Shown here in pieces: positions 62,575-64,000 of a DNA stretch of 64,000 bases. Source of the DNA: CAYJFG01 sp964369405 (GTDB taxonomy: Bacteria; Bacillota; Clostridia; Oscillospirales; Acutalibacteraceae). The notes beneath the pieces were generated by a model. The model was not told the DNA's origin. It ran no database searches and saw only the letters and a program-made list of their open reading frames with translations. Each line of letters opens with the position of its first letter. The stretch's first letter is position 1. The DNA lies in assembly GCA_964369405.1 (NCBI GenBank), contig CAYJGB010000006.1, forward strand, positions 1-64,000. Reading direction: 5' to 3'. The translations under genes and the position numbers were made by a program.

Positions 62575-63087
62575 TTGATTACTAACACTAAAACAATTGC
62601 GATAAATATTGAAGATGATTTTTATAATAAATTTACTCAAGTTCTTGAAAATAGCTATACACTGTTTTCTAAAGTTGAACAAAATATGCTGATAAAATCA
62701 AAAAGATTTAATTTATCTATATCAGAAATTCATATGATTGAAGCTATAAACAGAAACCCTGTCGAGGGAAAGCTCATAGGTGAGCTTGCAAATGACTTAA
62801 TGATTACACCGTCGTCTGTGACTATTGCTGTTAATAAACTTGTTAAAAAAGGCTATGTTGTTAAAATGCGTGGACTAAGCGACGGTAGACAAACTTATGT
62901 AAAACTTACTCAAGAGGGTAAGCATGTTGATAGAATACATAAAAGGTTTCATAAAAGTTTAGCTAAAAGCATTACCAGTGGTATGACAAGTAATGAGAAA
63001 TGCTTACTTTTAGATTGTATTAATAGAATGAACGAGTTTTTAAATGTGAGAGTTAAGAAAATGGAGGGTCTTAAAAATGAGTTTTAA
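62575..63087 (+). CDS. MarR family regulator of fatty acid synthesis (FabT-like)
   Basis: The 170-residue protein (TTG start at 62575, GAGAGGG 8 nt upstream) has the MarR winged helix: LSISEIHMIEAI, then IGELANDLMITPSSVTIAVNKLVKKGYV and the wing MRGLSDGRQTYVKLT. It directly precedes and overlaps fabH by 11 nt, the location of the FabT repressor in other Firmicutes. It should repress the downstream fatty acid genes in response to acyl-carrier signals; this is inferred from position. Confidence 0.85.
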   Translation: MITNTKTIAINIEDDFYNKFTQVLENSYTLFSKVEQNMLIKSKRFNLSISEIHMIEAINRNPVEGKLIGELANDLMITPSSVTIAVNKLVKKGYVVKMRGLSDGRQTYVKLTQEGKHVDRIHKRFHKSLAKSITSGMTSNEKCLLLDCINRMNEFLNVRVKKMEGLKNEF

Positions 63088-64000
63088 TATTATAGGGACA
63101 GGAATGTCTGTTCCCTCAAAAGTAGTGACCAATGATGACTTATCTAAAATAGTAGATACTAGTGATGAGTGGATTCAACAAAGGACAGGTATTAAAGAAA
63201 GAAGAGTATGTACTACTGAAACTATTACAGACTTATGTGTAAATTCTGCTAAGATTGCACTTGAAAACGCAAACATTAGTGCAACTGACTTAGACTTAAT
63301 TATCGTAGCTACAATATCTTCACAATACTCAACACCGTCACAAGCGTGTATTGTTCAAATGGAGATTGGGGCTAAATGTCCGGCTTTTGATATAAATGCT
63401 GCTTGTAGTGGTTTTGTATATGCACTTGATATAGCAGATGGTTTTTTTGCTAGAGATAGAGTAGAAAATGTTCTTGTAATTGCAGCAGACCAACTTACTG
63501 GTATGGTGGATTTTGAAGATAGAGGAACTTGCGTACTGTTTGGTGACGGTGCAGGTGCTGTAGTTTTAGGTAAAGGCGACAGCTTAAAAGCTATCAGCCT
63601 TACTGCTAAAGGCAATATTAATGCGCTGTTTGCTCCTAAAGGAGAAAACACATCTCCATTTATTACATATGAAAAACATCAAAAACCTGTTCTTAACATG
63701 GACGGACACGAGGTTTATAAGTTTGCAGTATCGTCAATGGTTAGAGAGATGAAAAAAGTTATAAAAGAGGCAGGACTTACTCAAGATGATATTGATTATG
63801 TTATACCTCATCAAGCAAATGAGAGAATAATTGATGCTGCTATCTCTAAACTTAATATACCACCTGAAAAGTATATTAAGAATGTTAGCTACTTTGGTAA
63901 TACTTCAGCGTCTTGTATGCCAATAGCATTAAGTCAAGCTAATGATAAACAACTATTTAAAAAGGGCGATAAAATTTGTCTTTGCTCTTTTGGTGCAGGG
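63077..64000 (+). CDS. fabH: 3-oxoacyl-ACP synthase III (partial at window end)
   Basis: The 308 codons present start at ATG 63077 (GGAGG 9 nt upstream) and run open to the window end, where about 15-20 residues are missing. FabH features are the substrate-binding WIQQRTGIKERR, the catalytic Cys in INAACSGF, His in VIPHQAN, Asn in YFGNTSAS, and the terminal GAG block. It starts each fatty acid chain by condensing acetyl-CoA with malonyl-ACP. It is coupled to the MarR regulator and probably leads a fab operon beyond the window. Confidence 0.95.
   Translation, partial: MSFNIIGTGMSVPSKVVTNDDLSKIVDTSDEWIQQRTGIKERRVCTTETITDLCVNSAKIALENANISATDLDLIIVATISSQYSTPSQACIVQMEIGAKCPAFDINAACSGFVYALDIADGFFARDRVENVLVIAADQLTGMVDFEDRGTCVLFGDGAGAVVLGKGDSLKAISLTAKGNINALFAPKGENTSPFITYEKHQKPVLNMDGHEVYKFAVSSMVREMKKVIKEAGLTQDDIDYVIPHQANERIIDAAISKLNIPPEKYIKNVSYFGNTSASCMPIALSQANDKQLFKKGDKICLCSFGAG

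Overview
The window comes from a low-GC Gram-positive spore former of the class Clostridia. Three things point to a starch-degrading, Ruminococcus bromii-like member of the Oscillospiraceae: a complete spoIIIAA-AH operon, a secreted GH13 amylase ending in a dockerin, and a wall-anchored scaffoldin with a cohesin-like module between X25-type starch-binding dyads. Reading frames are AT-rich, Shine-Dalgarno motifs are strong, and many promoters are near-consensus sigma-A type with 17-nt spacers.

Bases 1 to about 8060 are an integrated mobilizable element: an ART-fold DUF3990 protein with an HTH partner (candidate toxin-antitoxin cargo), a DUF6809-like protein, a sigma region-4 regulator behind a structured GC-rich leader, a RepA-like ATPase, a hairpin-rich candidate oriT, MobC, a MobP-type relaxase with a MobB-like gene nested in another frame, a small protein with a probable CTG start, and a large serine recombinase. 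No type IV secretion genes are present, so it would need a helper. The host chromosome follows: the dockerin amylase (minus), a solitary 5S rRNA, an ApbE lipoprotein, an ABC exporter remnant between repeats, a zinc-ribbon membrane protein, DUF6472-murF-ddl, a divergent EF-G paralogue and the spoIIIA operon.

From 24.4 to 34.1 kb lie an ABC-F ATPase, an M14 peptidase, a Nudix hydrolase, RibF, an M23 peptidase and a DUF4358-MBOAT-AlgX/DHHW-like O-acetylation set. From 34.3 to 42.3 kb is a type IV pilin locus: two minor pilins and a roughly 1920-residue protein with a prepilin-like N-terminus, CBM26-like modules, InlB-type repeats and a helical segment, divergent from a major pilin. Next come a TIGR00266/AIM24 protein divergent from an SPFH zinc-ribbon protein, then the scaffoldin. 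The pilin locus and scaffoldin, together with the amylase, suggest a cell surface organised for starch adhesion and degradation.

The last 16 kb is mainly housekeeping: galE, pduL, family 4 UDG, a DtxR-type regulator with a palindromic promoter, truB, valS, a VorB-type 2-oxoacid:ferredoxin oxidoreductase operon with a ParA/MinD-like ATPase and metY, an XRE-DUF3169 pair, a 32-residue hydrophobic peptide gene, a BofC-like protein, and a MarR regulator overlapping fabH, which runs off the window. A MITE-like repeat occurs three times (34.1, 44.8 and 54.9 kb). Other intergenic repeats recur through the window.
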